A stretch of 6,740 bases of DNA from an uncultured Parvibacter sp. (GTDB taxonomy: Bacteria; Actinomycetota; Coriobacteriia; Coriobacteriales; Eggerthellaceae). The stretch lies in the NCBI GenBank assembly GCA_910587945.1, contig CAJUNI010000079.1, positions 2,404 through 9,143 of the forward strand, written 5' to 3'. The position numbers were made by a program, and so were the translations under genes. Numbering within the stretch: the stretch's first letter is position 1; each line of letters starts with the position of its first letter. Shown here in pieces: positions 1-6,740 of this stretch. A model generated the notes under the pieces. That model made no database searches. It was not told where the DNA came from and saw only the letters and a program-made list of their open reading frames with translations.

Positions 1-2620
1 GAGCGGGAGGCTGCTCGTGCCTCGTAGTGGGCTCGGATACCACCGGCTCGCTTTCTAGTACTTCTTGAATCATGTCTGATTTCCGCGTAGCCGATGCCAC
101 TAACAGCTCATTGATATCGTGGGCATCCATAGACGATAACGCTAATTGACGCTCGAAGGCGTAGCCTAAGTTCTCCACTACTACCAAGGCAATAAACACG
201 ATTACGAGCCACAATAACCAAGCCGTCAGTACCCAAATCTTTTCCGTAGGAGAAAGGGTTACGACAACGGTGAAGATAAGCGGAACCGCGATCGCTATCG
301 CCACTAGGATGCGAACAATACGAGGATAGAGCCCCTTCCAATGCTCATAGCGTTTCACCAGAGCCCGATGATAGGCCTGGTTATCTGAGAGGGCTTTAAC
401 AATCTGCGAGAAGCGATAGGGCCGGGTAGGAGCTTCGACGTGTTCGCCGTTAAAGAGCGCCCCTTTGGCAATTTGATTGCCTACCATTTCGTTCACATTA
501 GCCAACCGGGGTCGCAAGAATAGTCCCACCAATAAGAAGAGCACAAAGAACAGGGCCAGCACAACCAGGTCCTGAACGTAGGCCGATTCGTAGAAACCGC
601 AAATTGCCTCCCGCATGGCACCAATGCCATAGGTAAAGGGAAGGTAGGGATAGATCGCCTGGAAGAACGGGGCCGTCATCTCAATGGGATACAGACCCGA
701 CGCACCAGGGATTTGGGCAAACACCAAGATGATGCAAATACCTTTGCCGATATGCTGCAATGTAAGTGAGAACGCATAAATGATCGAAAGGTAGGCCAAG
801 GAAGCTGCTGACGCTGCCAGCATCAAGGCACCCACATTAACGGGGTCAATGCCAATGACCACCAACCCTGCGCAACAAATCAATGCCTGTAACACCACCA
901 TGATGGCGAAAAGCAAGAATCTTCCTAAGTAGCGCTGATTGAGGGTCAGGTTTTTGATGCCGCGATCGTCCACTTCAAGCTTCATGATAACCATGAGCAT
1001 GAAGGCGCCAATCCAAAACGTGAGATTCATAAACAAGGGCGCCATAGCAGCGCCATAGACTTTGATGGGATAGAGCTTTTCTGTCTCAATGTTTGTTGGA
1101 GCTTTCATAAATGACGAGATGCGACTTGCATCCAATCCATCTACTCCCAAGAAGCTTTCATAGAGTCGAGCTTGGCCAAGCGCAGAAATGTCAGTCTCGA
1201 GAGTCTCTAGCTCTTGGTCCACCGATTGAAGAAGGCCACCGGTCTCTTGAAATGCCTGAGAAGCTAAGATCAGAGCGTCGTCCACATTGTTCAGCGATGA
1301 GGCTACTTGGCCCAGTAGCTCTTGGGCGGCTGAGGTGGAGGTCTTAAGGGTAGAAAGCGTACCGGTCAGCTGCGACACCGAGCTCTGGAGGCTGCCAACG
1401 CCGGTACCGGACAGAACCGCAAGTCCATTCTGGGCAGCCCCCAGGGCTTCTTGGGTTTTACCATCAACCGTATCTGCTAATCCCGTGAGTGTTTCTTTCG
1501 TCGAACCGAATGAAGAAGTGAGGGTTTTAACGGTGGCAGAAGCTTCTTCAAGATGCTGCTGGAGGCTATCCAGCTGCGCCAGCGCCTCTTCCAATTCTTC
1601 CCTGCCCGTAGCATCGGCAGGCAAACTATCTAACAGCCGATGAAGCTCTTCTCCTAACGCGGCACTTTGAGTGAGGGCATCGTCAATGCGACTTTGAGCC
1701 AAGACGATATCAGGCTCCACGCGATCTATGGCATCGCCCACTTGATAGGCAAGGGTCTTAGCATCCGCAGAAATTGAACTTACCGCCGAAAGCGACTGCT
1801 GTAATCCAGGAACGATGGTTGCCGAAAACCCTTGGAGCGATTCATTGAGGCTCTGACTTAAGGCCAGGGCATCATCCAAGGTTTCTCCCAGTGCGCCTAA
1901 AGATCCCGCGGCACTCTGCAAACCATTGCCAATCTCAGCAACCGACGCTCTACTCTCTTGTGATTGAGAGGAAAGAGTAGACAGGGCATCAATAGTCTGA
2001 CTGAGCTCTGCTCGCGCTTGAGAGACACGTGAAGTACCCGCTGAGGTGGCATCATTAATGGAGGTCTCGGAACCTACAATGGCATCATTGACCGTTTCTA
2101 CCGCCACATCACTCACGGTAGAAACAAACGTGGCATTGACCGTTTGATCAAGGGTTGAAGCGCCCGTATCCGTAATCTTCGGCGATACCGGACCCAGTTT
2201 CTCATTCACATAATATTGAATCTGCGGTTCTTCAAAGGTGCCTGAGGTGATGGTCAAAAGCTTAGCCGTGAAATCCTCAGGCAGCACAAAAACCGCATAG
2301 CAACTCCCCGCATCCAAGTCATCCATAGCCTCGTCATAGCTTTTGAATTGCCAATCGAGCTGGTGGTTTTGCTCAAGTTCTTCAACGATACGATCCCCCA
2401 CATTAAGGGAGCCCGTCAGTTCATTAGAGCCACCTGCGTCTTCGTTGACGACCACTACCTTAAGGGCACCGGTGTTCTCATAGGGGTTCCAAAATCCAAT
2501 GACGTTGTACCAGGTATAGAGGGAGGGAAGGATAAGCAGTGCAATGACAACGACCATCGCGGCGGGGGTTTTAATAAGGCGCCCCACATCGCGGATGAAT
2601 ACCCGCCATACATTGCCCAT
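1..2620 (-). CDS. YhgE/Pip family membrane protein with long extracellular coiled-coil region (3' end beyond window)
   Basis: This reading frame is open from an ATG at 2620 to the left edge, giving 873 codons with no stop, so the C-terminus is missing. The N-terminus is basic (R6, R10, R14, K17), followed by a membrane helix at about 20-44 that ends in the PSLYTWYNVIGFWNPY signature of the YhgE/Pip N-terminal domain. Residues about 45-140 form a globular part containing VVVVNEDAG. Residues about 150-485 are rich in Ser, Ala, Leu, Gln and Glu with heptad-like spacing, suggesting long helices or coiled coils. Membrane helices follow at about 524-547, 567-592, 596-620, 627-643 and 683-703, the ABC-2-permease-like block, with YPYLPFTYGIGAMREAI at 657-673 between the last two. 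Two more helices lie at about 769-789 and 795-816, followed by an acidic tail. Positive-inside charge puts the long region outside the cell. Known relatives include the Lactococcus phage infection protein (Pip) and Bacillus YhgE; some family members act in phage adsorption or in secretion of small cargo. The precise role here is unknown. An AAGGAGGT site lies 10 bases upstream. Confidence 0.93.
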   Translation of the reverse strand, partial: MGNVWRVFIRDVGRLIKTPAAMVVVIALLILPSLYTWYNVIGFWNPYENTGALKVVVVNEDAGGSNELTGSLNVGDRIVEELEQNHQLDWQFKSYDEAMDDLDAGSCYAVFVLPEDFTAKLLTITSGTFEEPQIQYYVNEKLGPVSPKITDTGASTLDQTVNATFVSTVSDVAVETVNDAIVGSETSINDATSAGTSRVSQARAELSQTIDALSTLSSQSQESRASVAEIGNGLQSAAGSLGALGETLDDALALSQSLNESLQGFSATIVPGLQQSLSAVSSISADAKTLAYQVGDAIDRVEPDIVLAQSRIDDALTQSAALGEELHRLLDSLPADATGREELEEALAQLDSLQQHLEEASATVKTLTSSFGSTKETLTGLADTVDGKTQEALGAAQNGLAVLSGTGVGSLQSSVSQLTGTLSTLKTSTSAAQELLGQVASSLNNVDDALILASQAFQETGGLLQSVDQELETLETDISALGQARLYESFLGVDGLDASRISSFMKAPTNIETEKLYPIKVYGAAMAPLFMNLTFWIGAFMLMVIMKLEVDDRGIKNLTLNQRYLGRFLLFAIMVVLQALICCAGLVVIGIDPVNVGALMLAASAASLAYLSIIYAFSLTLQHIGKGICIILVFAQIPGASGLYPIEMTAPFFQAIYPYLPFTYGIGAMREAICGFYESAYVQDLVVLALFFVLFLLVGLFLRPRLANVNEMVGNQIAKGALFNGEHVEAPTRPYRFSQIVKALSDNQAYHRALVKRYEHWKGLYPRIVRILVAIAIAVPLIFTVVVTLSPTEKIWVLTAWLLWLVIVFIALVVVENLGYAFERQLALSSMDAHDINELLVASATRKSDMIQEVLESEPVVSEPTTRHEQPPA

Positions 2621-2630
2621 TGCTTCCTAC

Positions 2631-2638
2631 ACCTCCTT
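2631..2638 (-). promoter_or_regulatory. Strong ribosome-binding site of the YhgE/Pip gene
   Basis: On the minus strand this reads AAGGAGGT, a full match to the 16S rRNA anti-Shine-Dalgarno core, and it ends 10 bases before the ATG at 2620. It fixes that start: the next in-frame Met is residue 22, inside the first membrane helix, and has no such site. Confidence 0.85.
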
Positions 2639-2652
2639 AGCTCGAAAGATGA

Positions 2653-2673
2653 ATTCTACCCCAACTGTAGAAT
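2653..2673. repeat. Perfect 7-bp inverted repeat upstream of the YhgE/Pip gene
   Basis: The arms attctac (2653-2659) and gtagaat (2667-2673) are exact reverse complements separated by 7 bases. Pairing does not continue directly outward: the next three positions mismatch. The stem is short and AT-rich, and no T-run follows it in the direction of transcription, so it is a poor intrinsic terminator. It lies in the only intergenic gap and overlaps a candidate -10 element, which is where a dimeric repressor operator would be expected. Operator function is inference. Confidence 0.45.
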
Positions 2674-2684
2674 AAATTCGTCAA
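2653..2684 (-). promoter_or_regulatory. Weak candidate promoter for the YhgE/Pip gene
   Basis: On the minus strand, TTGACG (2684-2679) resembles a -35 box and overlaps the acetyltransferase stop codon. TAGAAT (2658-2653) differs from the consensus -10 box at one position. The spacer is 20 bases, longer than the usual 16-18, so the pair is suboptimal. Transcription would start about 25 bases upstream of the ATG, just before the ribosome-binding site. The alternative is that the gene is only read through from the genes upstream. Confidence 0.3.
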
Positions 2685-3190
2685 TGGAGCAGTTTCTCGT
2701 AAGCCAAGCGTGGCCCTTCAGAATGTTGAACGATACCGCAGTAGCGGTAGCCCATCTGCTCAATAAGATGCTGCATGATGCTATTAGCCTCGGCCGTATC
2801 AATGCGCAAGCTTTGAATACCCTCTTCCAAGGCCAACTGTTCCGCCTGTTCAAATAACGCCCGAGAACATCCCTTACCCCGCGCAGCTGTACCGATAGCC
2901 ATACGATGAATGGTTCCGTAAGGCCCGCTTGTAAGCCACGCGCCATCAATCACGTCATAGACCGGCTCTCCCGCAAAATCAATGCATACATAGCCGATGA
3001 TGGCGTCGCCCTGAACCAACACCCATCCCGTTTGCGCTTTGGCATCAGCCACTAAGGTCTCTCGAAAGGGATAGCCTTTTTGCCACTGAGTAGACCCTGA
3101 TTCTCGCAAAAACGTCCGCGCTTGTTCAATGATTTCCATGGCCTCATCTACACGCTTAAGGCGCAAGCGCTCCATTTGCATCTCAGCCAC
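2681..3190 (-). CDS. GNAT-family N-acetyltransferase of unknown substrate
   Basis: This 169-residue protein has the size and layout of a single GNAT domain, which transfers an acetyl group from acetyl-CoA to an amine; the substrate cannot be read from the sequence. Counting from the GTG start, WQxGYP lies at 36-41, the EPVYDVIDG strand at 75-83, the HRMAI strand at 95-99, and the acetyl-CoA pyrophosphate loop RGKGCS at 104-109. RIDTAEAN follows at 129-136 and MGYRYCGI at 146-153. The WQxGYP, HR and RIDT-N motifs match a widespread but uncharacterised cytosolic GNAT subfamily. In the loop the last position of the usual R/Q-x-x-G-x-G/A pattern is Ser, a mild change. The GTG at 3190 is preferred because AAGGA (3203-3199) lies 8 bases upstream; this overlaps the mfd stop by 8 bases. 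ATG at 3181 or 3175 is possible but is spaced 17 or more bases from that site. The reading frame also stays open upstream to an ATG at 3277, inside mfd, which would add a basic extension not typical of the family. Translational coupling to mfd is likely. Confidence 0.9.
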   Translation of the reverse strand: MAEMQMERLRLKRVDEAMEIIEQARTFLRESGSTQWQKGYPFRETLVADAKAQTGWVLVQGDAIIGYVCIDFAGEPVYDVIDGAWLTSGPYGTIHRMAIGTAARGKGCSRALFEQAEQLALEEGIQSLRIDTAEANSIMQHLIEQMGYRYCGIVQHSEGPRLAYEKLLH

Positions 3191-6100
3191 GACGCCGTTC
3201 CTTCCCAGAAGGCCGCTCAGGCGCCTTCTCTTCCCTATCCTCTTGTGACTCCTGGGTTTTGTCCCCGAGCAGCTCATGGAGAAATGCCGATACAGGCTCT
3301 AAGAGCGCATCGCCTTCGACTCCCGCAAAATACTTAGCTGGTACGGTGAGTTTTTGTTTGTCAGCCAGATAGCGCGCACCGTATCGCTTGAGTTTAATCA
3401 TGAGATCCCTCGGAACCACTACCGGTTCTACTACCAAACGTCCTCCCACCATAGACACGGTTTTAATGCCGTGCTCATGGGCATAAGCCTTAATCCGTGA
3501 CCGGGCCAGCAGGTTACGTGCCGCTGCCGGCATGTCGGGATGCTTCTCCAAAAGCTCTTGGGCAATAGCCTCAACGGCAGCTTCATCGGCAGCGCTCGCA
3601 ATACGGCGATACCACAACACCCGCTCATCAGCGTCGGGAATATATTCATCCGGTAAGTAGGTATGACCCGGCACATTGACCGTGATATCTGAGAGTGCGG
3701 GCGGCAATCCATCTCCGCTTGTGCCTTCTCGCGCATCAACCACCGCCTGCTGAAGCATCTGCGCAAAGAGGTCAAAACCTACCGAAGACATATTTCCGGA
3801 CTGCTCGGCACCCAGCATAGAGCCCGCGCCACGGATTTCAAGGTCGCGCATGGCAATACGCATGCCACTTCCTAGCTCCTGATGCTCATCAAGCGCGGTC
3901 AGACGGGCTTGAGCTTCTTCAGTCAACGCTACATTATCGGGGAACATGAAGTAGGCGAAGGCTTGGGTAGAAGAGCGGCCGACGCGCCCTTTCAGCTGAT
4001 ACATCTGAGCCAACCCGAGCCGTTGAGAATCTTCAATGATCAACGTATTGGTATGAGGATTATCGATACCCGATTCAATAATGGTGGTGGCCACCAAGAC
4101 ATCCAGCTCGCCTGCGGAAAAATCTTCCATCACGCGCTCCAGCTCGTCTTTGGACATCTTGCCGTGGGCGACGCCAATGCGGGCTTCTCCCGCCGCTGCC
4201 TGAACACGAGCCACCGCATCATCAATTGAACGCACGCGATTGGACACGTAATAAACCTGTCCCCCGCGGGAAAGTTCATAGCGAATGGCCGCCGATATCA
4301 CATCAGGATCCCATTCTCCTACATGAACTTTCACGGGACGACGCTCATCGGGGGGTGTGAGAATCAAACTCATGTCACGAACCCCGGACAAGGACATTTG
4401 CATCGTACGCGGTATGGGAGTGGCGGACAGCGTCAGCACATCAATATATTCGCGCAGATTCTTAAATTGCTCTTTATGACCCACGCCAAAGCGCTGTTCC
4501 TCATCAATGATAACCAGTCCTAAATCATGGGGGTTCACATCCCGAGACAAGAGACGATGGGTACCAATGAGCACTTGCACTGAGCCATCGGCAAACCCTT
4601 CGAGGGCTGCTTTTTGCTGCTGGGGTGTCCGGAAGCGCGAGAGCACCTCCACCTTCACGCCAAACGGCTCAAAGCGCTCTTTAAAGTTAGTGTAGTGTTG
4701 CTGAGCCAAGATGGTGGTCGGACAAAGCACCATCACCTGCTTCTTATCCTGGGTTGCCTTAAACGCCGCCCGAAGAGCTACTTCCGTTTTACCAAAACCT
4801 ACATCACCACAGATCAAGCGATCCATAGGACGACCCGATTGCATATCAGCTTTCACATCGGCAATGGCTGCCAATTGATCCGGGGTCTCTTGATAGGGAA
4901 ACGCCTCTTCCATCTCTCGCTGCCAGGGTGTGTCCGGACTAAATCGGTAGCCTTGGGTGGCCGCCCGTCGCGCATAGACATCTACCAAGTCAAACGCTAA
5001 TTTCTTCGTGGCTTTTCGGGCCTTAGCCAATGCTCGCGACCAGTCGGAAGTGTTGAGGCGAGTAAGCCGCGGAGAAGCACCCTCGGGTCCCACGTAGCGG
5101 GTAACGCGATCAAGCTGTTCTACCGGAACAAAGAGCTTATCCCCTTCTGCATACTCCAGTTGTAAATAGTCGCGCTCTACCCCATCAATTTCGCGGCGCG
5201 CCAGATCCTTAAAAAGCGCAATACCATGGGCAGCATGGACGACATAATCTCCTGACTTATAGGGGAAGGTGATCTCAGTAATATCCACCACTTTACGACT
5301 ACGAGAAGCGGTTTGACTCCCTTGGGTATCGGCCAAAGAAATGAGCGCTAACCGCGCCTTGGGGATAATCATACCCAGCGGAATTTCCACATCCACCATA
5401 TTGACCACACCCCGACGGAGCAATCGTTTGCCCGTACCATCCACGTCGGGTTTCATGAGATCCTCGCAGCGATCCTGAATCGGAATGCCGCGGTCGACAA
5501 ACTCAAGCTCAATATCTTTGCGCGCTCGATAGTTCGGTGCGCTAAACACTACCGTATCCTCATTGCGCACCAAACTGGCCACGCGCACAAAAAGCTTGTC
5601 AGGAGAACCCGCTACATCAACCCGCTTGACCGGGAGCTCATCATCAATGGTGCCCCCTACCCGCATAATGGATACATAGGTAGCCCGTACCCCTGAGCCA
5701 AAATCAAGGGCCGTGGCCTGCTCATAGAGACCTTGGGTACCAAGACCGGAACCCTTTGCCAAGGCCGCAATCTCTTCATAGCCATGCTGAGCATCATCAA
5801 AGAGGGATCGCGGTTCCACCAAAGCCGTGGTCGTCTGCGGACCCGCAAAAGCGCCGAGCGTTACCGGCTTCTCAAACAGATAAGGTAACAGCGCTTCATA
5901 CCCCTCAAAGCGCAAGCCCTCCTCCAGGTGCTCTAACAAGGCGCGCAACGCCGGATTGGTTAAAGCCGGGGTTGCCAGAGCCTTTCGCGCACGGCCCAGA
6001 TTTGCTTTCGTGAAGGGGAATTCCACCACCGGATAGATTGCTACCGAGTCCATGGCGGAGATGGTTTGCCCTGTGGCAGGCACAATGCGGCGCAATTCAT

Positions 6101-6731
6101 CCACTTCATCACCAAAGAAGTCAATGCGCACCGGGTAGCTGAGATTCCCCGGGAACACATCAACGGTGCCACCGCGCACGGCAAAGGTACCAGGACCATC
6201 TAGCTCGCCCGTATTCTCATAGCCGCGCTCCACCAATCCCCGCTCAAGCAACTCGAGGGAATCCTCACCCGTTTCGTCGTCGGAAGCAAATTCCTCACCA
6301 GCCACGAGGCGCAAGGGCTTACACGCCAGAGAATCCACAGGAGCCATCGTGCGAATAAGAGACCGCGCCGATGCTACCACCAGCACAGGCTTCTGTTCAT
6401 AGAGCGCATCAGCGGCAGCCATACGCGTTGCAATAACCCGCGGGTCTGCCGCCTTAGCGTTATAGGGCGTATCTTTGCGCTCGGGAAAACGCAGAACCTG
6501 CTCTTCGCCAACGTAGGCAGCAATACTTCGACTATAGGTTTGAGCAGCTTCTTCTCCGGCAACCACCACTAGGGTCGCTTTAGGGTTTCGGGCAAACTCC
6601 GCAGCTATTAACAAAGGGCGCGCCGAGGAAGCCACCCCTAAGGTTGCATCTTCGTTAGTATCGAGCTTCCCCCAGAAGGTCTCGAGGCAACCGGATTTTT
6701 GAATGATGTGAGCAAGGGAATCAATCAGCAT
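3183..6731 (-). CDS. mfd: Mfd, transcription-repair coupling factor
   Basis: Mfd is a cytosolic ATP-dependent DNA translocase that pushes RNA polymerase off template-strand lesions and recruits UvrA to start nucleotide excision repair. The 1182-residue protein is full length for the family (about 1150). A UvrB-homology, UvrA-binding region covers about 1-350, with FAVRGGTVDVFPG at 183-195. The CarD-like RNA-polymerase-interacting domain is at about 492-550 (GDYVVHAAHGIALF, then LEYAEGDKLFVPVEQLDRV). Helicase motifs follow: Walker A GDVGFGKTE at 642-650, DEEQ at 743-746, LSATPIPRT at 768-776, TTIIESGID at 882-890 and QLKGRVGRS at 912-920. The RecG/Mfd translocation motif, IRGAGSMLGAEQSG, is at 966-979. 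The C-terminal TRCF domain is at about 1013-1115, followed by a highly charged tail at 1158-1182. All key ATPase residues are present. The ATG at 6731 fits the family, but only 9 upstream bases are visible (GGACTAGGT), without an in-frame stop, so a start further upstream cannot be excluded. Confidence 0.98.
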   Translation of the reverse strand: MLIDSLAHIIQKSGCLETFWGKLDTNEDATLGVASSARPLLIAAEFARNPKATLVVVAGEEAAQTYSRSIAAYVGEEQVLRFPERKDTPYNAKAADPRVIATRMAAADALYEQKPVLVVASARSLIRTMAPVDSLACKPLRLVAGEEFASDDETGEDSLELLERGLVERGYENTGELDGPGTFAVRGGTVDVFPGNLSYPVRIDFFGDEVDELRRIVPATGQTISAMDSVAIYPVVEFPFTKANLGRARKALATPALTNPALRALLEHLEEGLRFEGYEALLPYLFEKPVTLGAFAGPQTTTALVEPRSLFDDAQHGYEEIAALAKGSGLGTQGLYEQATALDFGSGVRATYVSIMRVGGTIDDELPVKRVDVAGSPDKLFVRVASLVRNEDTVVFSAPNYRARKDIELEFVDRGIPIQDRCEDLMKPDVDGTGKRLLRRGVVNMVDVEIPLGMIIPKARLALISLADTQGSQTASRSRKVVDITEITFPYKSGDYVVHAAHGIALFKDLARREIDGVERDYLQLEYAEGDKLFVPVEQLDRVTRYVGPEGASPRLTRLNTSDWSRALAKARKATKKLAFDLVDVYARRAATQGYRFSPDTPWQREMEEAFPYQETPDQLAAIADVKADMQSGRPMDRLICGDVGFGKTEVALRAAFKATQDKKQVMVLCPTTILAQQHYTNFKERFEPFGVKVEVLSRFRTPQQQKAALEGFADGSVQVLIGTHRLLSRDVNPHDLGLVIIDEEQRFGVGHKEQFKNLREYIDVLTLSATPIPRTMQMSLSGVRDMSLILTPPDERRPVKVHVGEWDPDVISAAIRYELSRGGQVYYVSNRVRSIDDAVARVQAAAGEARIGVAHGKMSKDELERVMEDFSAGELDVLVATTIIESGIDNPHTNTLIIEDSQRLGLAQMYQLKGRVGRSSTQAFAYFMFPDNVALTEEAQARLTALDEHQELGSGMRIAMRDLEIRGAGSMLGAEQSGNMSSVGFDLFAQMLQQAVVDAREGTSGDGLPPALSDITVNVPGHTYLPDEYIPDADERVLWYRRIASAADEAAVEAIAQELLEKHPDMPAAARNLLARSRIKAYAHEHGIKTVSMVGGRLVVEPVVVPRDLMIKLKRYGARYLADKQKLTVPAKYFAGVEGDALLEPVSAFLHELLGDKTQESQEDREEKAPERPSGKERRRG
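3199..3203 (-). promoter_or_regulatory. Ribosome-binding site of the acetyltransferase gene, inside mfd
   Basis: On the minus strand, AAGGA sits within the last codons of mfd, 8 bases before the GTG at 3190. It is 17 bases from the ATG at 3181, too far for good initiation, and so favours the GTG start. Its place inside mfd means ribosomes finishing mfd pass over it, consistent with coupled translation. Confidence 0.5.
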
Positions 6732-6740
6732 ACCTAGTCC

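Noticed and set aside
1111..1643. Two plus-strand reading frames (78 and 118 codons)
   Set aside because: They lie antisense to the strongly supported YhgE/Pip coding frame, have low-complexity Ser/Ala/Val-rich or basic translations with no family signature, and lack convincing ribosome-binding sites. They are shadows of the Ser/Ala/Leu-rich repeat-like codons.
2653..2673. Intrinsic terminator between the acetyltransferase and YhgE/Pip genes
   Set aside because: The inverted repeat has only a 7-bp AT-rich stem and is followed by TCATC instead of a T-run, so it lacks the features of a rho-independent terminator.
2348..2857. 169-codon plus-strand reading frame across the intergenic gap
   Set aside because: It runs antisense through the 5' part of YhgE/Pip, the gap and the 3' part of the acetyltransferase. 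Its translation shows no recognisable domain, and both genes opposite have clear family motifs.
3191..3277. Upstream-extended acetyltransferase start at 3277
   Set aside because: It would add 29 residues encoded inside mfd in another frame; the added part is basic and unlike the family N-terminus, and a good ribosome-binding site precedes the GTG at 3190.
3882..5000. Several plus-strand reading frames of 62-128 codons opposite mfd
   Set aside because: They are antisense to conserved Mfd helicase motifs, overlap one another in different frames and have His/Arg/Cys-rich translations typical of non-coding frames.
1..6740. A mobile element, CRISPR array, toxin-antitoxin pair or defence island
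   Set aside because: No transposase or integrase motif, direct-repeat array or tRNA-like structure was seen. Three tightly packed same-strand genes of similar composition look like ordinary chromosomal sequence. The link of Pip proteins to phage adsorption is not by itself a defence system.

Overview
All coding in this window is on the minus strand: three genes packed nearly end to end, read from right to left. They are mfd (transcription-repair coupling factor, 3183-6731), a small GNAT-family N-acetyltransferase (2681-3190), and the first 873 codons of a very large YhgE/Pip-family membrane protein (from 2620, running off the left edge). The only non-coding stretch inside the window is the 60-base gap 2621-2680. 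The last 9 bases (6732-6740) lie upstream of the mfd start. No RNA gene, insertion sequence, CRISPR array or phage feature was seen.

The organism is probably an actinobacterium, most likely of the Coriobacteriia type. The base composition is moderate, with roughly half or slightly more G+C. The Mfd helicase core carries a DSQRLGLAQMYQLKGRVGR-type motif, as in actinobacterial Mfd. Large YhgE/Pip proteins are common in low-to-moderate-GC Gram-positive and coriobacterial genomes. This placement rests on recalled family patterns and not on a search. The YhgE/Pip protein and the strong AAGGAGGT ribosome-binding site fit a single-membrane Gram-positive cell.

Layout and expression: the mfd stop codon and the acetyltransferase start overlap or nearly abut, so these two are probably translationally coupled on one mRNA. 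The acetyltransferase and YhgE/Pip genes are separated by 60 bases. That gap holds a strong Shine-Dalgarno site, a 7-bp inverted repeat and a weak candidate promoter, but no hairpin followed by a T-run. The membrane-protein gene may therefore be read through from mfd and also have its own, possibly regulated, start.

Functionally, mfd is a housekeeping DNA-repair gene and its link to the other two genes is probably positional. I did not find a clear new multi-gene system. The most unusual item is the YhgE/Pip protein: a roughly 480-residue predicted extracellular region, the usual ABC-2-like membrane block, and then an extra cytosolic linker, a two-helix hairpin and an acidic tail that continues past the window.
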